DNA of 64,000 nt. Origin: Gordonia rubripertincta (GTDB taxonomy: Bacteria; Actinomycetota; Actinomycetes; Mycobacteriales; Mycobacteriaceae). A model generated the notes under the pieces. It saw only the letters and a list, made by a program, of their open reading frames with translations, was not told the origin of the DNA and did not search any database. The translations under genes were made by a program, and so were the position numbers. Shown piece by piece: positions 61,630 to 64,000 of this stretch (the first letter of the stretch is position 1; every line of letters starts with the position of its first letter). Location of the stretch: assembly GCF_038024875.1 (NCBI RefSeq), contig NZ_CP136136.1, forward strand, positions 992,001 through 1,056,000, read 5' to 3'.

Positions 61630-61923
61630 TCAGGACTTCACGAGTCGGGCGATCGCGGCCATGGCCTCGTCGACCTTCTCCTTGCCGGCGGCGTCGCTCT
61701 CCTGCGCGGCGTGTACGACGCAGTGGGCCATGTGCTCCTCGAGCAGACCCAGGCTGACTGCCTGCAGGGCCTTGGTCATGGCCGACACCTGGGTGAGGAT
61801 GTCGATGCAGTACGAGTCCTCTTCGACCATGCGCTGCAGTCCGCGTGCCTGACCCTCGATGCGGCGAAGTCGCTTGAGGTAGTCGTCCTTGCGGCCGATG
61901 TAGCCGTGCTGGTGCTCGTCCAT
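61630..61923 (-). CDS. csoR: CsoR-family copper-sensing repressor
   Basis: 97 residues, all helical. The Cu(I) ligands Cys39, His64 and Cys68 show the exact CsoR spacing (25 and 4 residues): DSYCIDIL and LEEHMAHCVVH. RIEGQARGLQRM forms the DNA-binding helix. Without copper it represses its operon; Cu(I) releases it. AGGAGCG precedes the ATG. The operator at 61944-61958 lies 20 bases upstream. Confidence 0.94.
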   Translation of the reverse strand: MDEHQHGYIGRKDDYLKRLRRIEGQARGLQRMVEEDSYCIDILTQVSAMTKALQAVSLGLLEEHMAHCVVHAAQESDAAGKEKVDEAMAAIARLVKS

Positions 61924-61943
61924 GTCGCTCCTGTTGTGACGGG

Positions 61944-61958
61944 TACCCCTCAGGGGTA
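61944..61958. promoter_or_regulatory. CsoR operator
   Basis: TACCCC-TCA-GGGGTA is a perfect 15-base palindrome of the GC-rich CsoR type, just upstream of csoR. A partial second site (TACCCCCC, about 61994-62001) lies further up. Together they could repress the csoR-copZ-copA operon. Confidence 0.75.
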
Positions 61959-62051
61959 TGCGCCATCAGGTATACCAGCATCCAAGCGACAACGGTACCC
62001 CCCTACCGTATGCGGTTCCGGCCCGGTGGCCGGAACGCAAACAGCACGAAA

Positions 62052-62066
62052 CCCCGCCGCGCGGGG
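62052..62066 (-). terminator. Terminator of the Cys/His-motif gene
   Basis: CCCCGC (62052-62057) pairs with GCGGGG (62061-62066) around a 3-base loop. On the minus strand it is followed by TTTCGT. It lies 19 bases beyond the stop at 62085. Confidence 0.6.
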
Positions 62067-62084
62067 CTCAGAGACCAGTGGGAG

Positions 62085-63029
62085 CTACGGCCGCAGGGCT
62101 GCGGCGAGGCGCGCCAGGGCGACGGCGACGTCGTCGAGGGCCGCGCTGATCTCGGCGCGACGTGCGGATTCCGCTTCGGAGATCGGCGCCGAGGCGTGGT
62201 CGGCAGCATCTGTTTGTGCATCCGGGACACCGACGGGCGGGAGGACGGCACCCGTCGGCGACGGGACGTCCGGGAGCGCCGGCACGGCGTGAGCCGGTGT
62301 CGCCGGGTTTGTCTGCGCCGGTTTCGGCACCACCGGCCCGGGGGCTGCCGGGTTGGGTGATGCCGGGTTGGGTGCTGCGATATCGGGCACCGCCTGGCCG
62401 GCAGCGGCCTGGCCCGGGGCGTCGGACCGGTGGCGTTGGCCGTGATAGTCCTCGGAAACGAGCGGTTCGGCGTTCGTGGACCGGCGGCCACCGCGGTATC
62501 CCGGCTCTGGAGGGGGATCCGGCGTCGCACCGTGAGCGGGCCCGGACGCCGGCCCACCGGCGGGGGGCAGCGGAGCGGGCGGTTGATCCGAGTCCGGCAA
62601 CCGGTGTGACCCCATCCGCTGGGGATTCGGGGTCGGGGGCTGCAGACCCGTCCGGCCGGGACCGGACGCGGGTCGTTGATGATTGCCTGCTCCGGCACCC
62701 GACATCACCGATGGCGCGTGCCCGTTCGAGTGTGCAAAGAAGTGGGGTCCGCCGTGGCCGACGAAGAAGACACACCCGGCACCTTCCGGCGACGGGACCG
62801 GGCACGGGTTGCGTTCGATGAGTGACTGCGCGCGATCGTCGAAGTCGTTCCACTCGAGCCAGAGGCGGCGGTCGTGCCGCGGGTGGGTGCTCGCATCCGT
62901 CGCGTGATTCCCGCGATGGCCGATCGCGAGACGACACTGCAGCAACCAATCGGAGTCACCCGACAGTCCCAGCGCCGCCCGTTCGGTCGGTCGGCACACC
63001 ACCGTCGACCAACAGCCTTCGCCGTTCAT
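62085..63029 (-). CDS. Proline-rich protein with two C-x4-GHxGxH motifs, unknown function
   Basis: 314 residues. The N-terminal 95 residues contain two copies of a C-x4-G-H-x-G-x-H motif: CRLAIGHRGNH and CVFFVGHGGPHFFAH. Further cysteines sit before each (CWSTVVC and NPCPVPSPEGAGC), so two small zinc-binding modules are possible. Residues about 100-270 are Pro/Ala-rich and disordered. The last 40 form an amphipathic helix (AESARRAEISAALDDVAVALARLAAALR). There is no signal peptide or membrane span. Not recognised as a known family; codon use looks like that of its neighbours. Confidence 0.65.
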   Translation of the reverse strand: MNGEGCWSTVVCRPTERAALGLSGDSDWLLQCRLAIGHRGNHATDASTHPRHDRRLWLEWNDFDDRAQSLIERNPCPVPSPEGAGCVFFVGHGGPHFFAHSNGHAPSVMSGAGAGNHQRPASGPGRTGLQPPTPNPQRMGSHRLPDSDQPPAPLPPAGGPASGPAHGATPDPPPEPGYRGGRRSTNAEPLVSEDYHGQRHRSDAPGQAAAGQAVPDIAAPNPASPNPAAPGPVVPKPAQTNPATPAHAVPALPDVPSPTGAVLPPVGVPDAQTDAADHASAPISEAESARRAEISAALDDVAVALARLAAALRP

Positions 63030-63196
63030 ACGGACTCCCCTTCATACCTGCAGTGCTTCACGTCTATGCGCGCCGTCCCGGCCATGCCACGCCGGTCTTC
63101 GCAGTGGTTCTCGAGTGTTCGTGCCGATCACGGCTCGCCCCCCCGGAAAGCGCCGCGGCGCCCCCGGTGGCCGCGGTGCTGTGAAGATCCCGGGCG

Positions 63197-64000
63197 TCAG
63201 TCTACGAAGGAGGCCGGTCCGGTGTCACCCTGTTGGCCTCCGCGCGTCCCGGCGACAAACATCACGATCCGGCGATTCACCTCCTCCGGGCGATCGAGGT
63301 GGAGGAAGTGTCCGGCGTCCGCGATGACCGCGGTGGCGCTGCCGTCGGGCAACACGCCGCGCACGTGGTCGGTGAACCTCGACTGCATGCAGCCGTCGTC
63401 GGCACCGTGCAGATACAGGGTGCGGCAACGGGGTTCACGCAACCAGTCGCGGCTGAGGTCCGCGTAGCGCGCGTCGACCCGCGGCCGGAGCATGGCACGG
63501 TAGTAACCCAGGACGGCAGCGCGATGCGCGCGCGTCGGTAGCGCGGCGAGGGCACGGTCGACGTCGAGGTCGTAGTTCGGTCGCGGCGTCCCGGGGCGCC
63601 GTAACCGCCAGCGGCGCCACAGCAGGGGGATCAACCAGCCGAGACTCCGCTCGGGCAGCCAGGGCAACTGGTTGAATCCGATGTACCAGCTCATGGCCGC
63701 CTGCCGCGCCAGGAGTCGAACTGCACCCGGCCCCTCGGCGACCGCCCTCCGGATCGCGGGTATCGGCGGAACCGACATCGCGACCACCGCCGAGTACGGG
63801 TTGTCCGAGCGGTGGGACAGGGCGTTGACCGTCAGCGCACCCCAGTCGTGCCCGATGAGTACCGCGTCGGGTCCGGCGCCGACCGCCCGATGGATCTCAC
63901 GGGCGTCGTAGGCGAGAGCCGCGACATGAAAGTCCCTGTCGCGCGGTATGTCCGACGGTGCGTATCCGCGGGTGAACGGTGCGACGACGCGGTACCCGGC
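63197..64000 (-). CDS. Alpha/beta hydrolase (epoxide hydrolase-like), C-terminal part
   Basis: The gene enters from the right edge; 267 residues are visible. VLIGHDWGALTVNAL holds the nucleophile Asp of the epoxide hydrolase/haloalkane dehalogenase group (GHDWGA). RGYAPSD follows the oxyanion region. The LHGADDGCM loop provides an acidic residue, and DAGHFLHLDRPEEV the catalytic His. It probably hydrolyses an epoxide or ester; the substrate is unknown. The start lies beyond base 64000, so the true length cannot be stated. The gap 63030-63196 shows no gene. Confidence 0.85.
   Translation of the reverse strand, partial: AGYRVVAPFTRGYAPSDIPRDRDFHVAALAYDAREIHRAVGAGPDAVLIGHDWGALTVNALSHRSDNPYSAVVAMSVPPIPAIRRAVAEGPGAVRLLARQAAMSWYIGFNQLPWLPERSLGWLIPLLWRRWRLRRPGTPRPNYDLDVDRALAALPTRAHRAAVLGYYRAMLRPRVDARYADLSRDWLREPRCRTLYLHGADDGCMQSRFTDHVRGVLPDGSATAVIADAGHFLHLDRPEEVNRRIVMFVAGTRGGQQGDTGPASFVD

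Overview
This looks like about 64 kb of chromosome from a high-GC, mycolic-acid-type actinobacterium (Mycobacteriales). The best guess is Gordonia or a close relative. That rests on gene families and context, not on a marker gene: a SigG-type sigma factor, LigD with Pol-PE-ligase order plus a lysine-rich Ku, split PntAA/PntAB/PntB, a KstR-type operator, an Rv0485-like ROK regulator, fadA-fadB, an F420-type (DDN-family) reductase and a glycosyl-carotenoid cluster. No rRNA, tRNA, CRISPR array, transposase or prophage was recognised. Both edges cut genes.

Layout. 1-1.4 kb: two divergent AbiEi-type/nuclease paralogues with REP-like inverted repeats. 1.4-7.2 kb: beta-oxidation pair fadA-fadB, a tandem-TetR regulator and a class III adenylate cyclase. 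7.3-7.9 kb: three overlapping or adjacent micro-genes, each with one C-terminal membrane segment, bracketed by related hairpins. 8-11 kb: modABC with an HTH-TOBE regulator. 11.3-13.2 kb: a Drr-type ABC exporter behind a MerR/SoxR-type promoter. 13.2-14.8 kb: a ROK regulator preceded by a leaderless leader peptide with three consecutive cysteines. 15-17.4 kb: sigG behind a DNA-damage (RecA-NDp/PafBC) promoter, a VOC protein and a histidine phosphatase. 17.5-24.8 kb: SDR, an APH-like kinase with an ACAD10/11-type dehydrogenase, two TetR regulators, an MpaB-family oxygenase and an FMN hydroxyacid oxidase. 24.9-33.5 kb: two convergent carotenoid operons (crtE-crtA-cruF-glycosyltransferase-crtD and idi-crtB-crtI). 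33.6-40 kb: TetR with a divergent membrane protein, CDP-alcohol phosphatidyltransferase, YihY, LysE/LysG and an MFS exporter. 40-46 kb: Ku and LigD (non-homologous end joining) with downstream MFS and dienelactone hydrolase. 46-55 kb: phosphodiesterase, YdcF, DoxX, DDN-type reductase, Lrp with an AceE-like E1, and transhydrogenase. 55.5-64 kb: sulfite-oxidase-like protein, a KstR-box flavoprotein, a csoR-copZ-copA copper operon, a cysteine/histidine-motif protein and an alpha/beta hydrolase.

Recurring themes. (1) Five otherwise intact genes (fadA, modC, crtA, ligD and the KstR-box flavoprotein) are each broken by exactly one extra base in a short mononucleotide run. This looks like an assembly or sequencing signature rather than five real pseudogenes. 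(2) Many regulators begin as leaderless genes (TANNNT, 6-7 bases, then ATG/GTG). (3) Nested, internally looped hairpins sit at several convergent gene junctions.

The most interesting regulatory observations are the polycysteine leader before the ROK gene, the DNA-damage promoter of sigG and the KstR operator over a leaderless promoter. The least explained coding region is the three-microprotein cassette at 7.3-7.9 kb.
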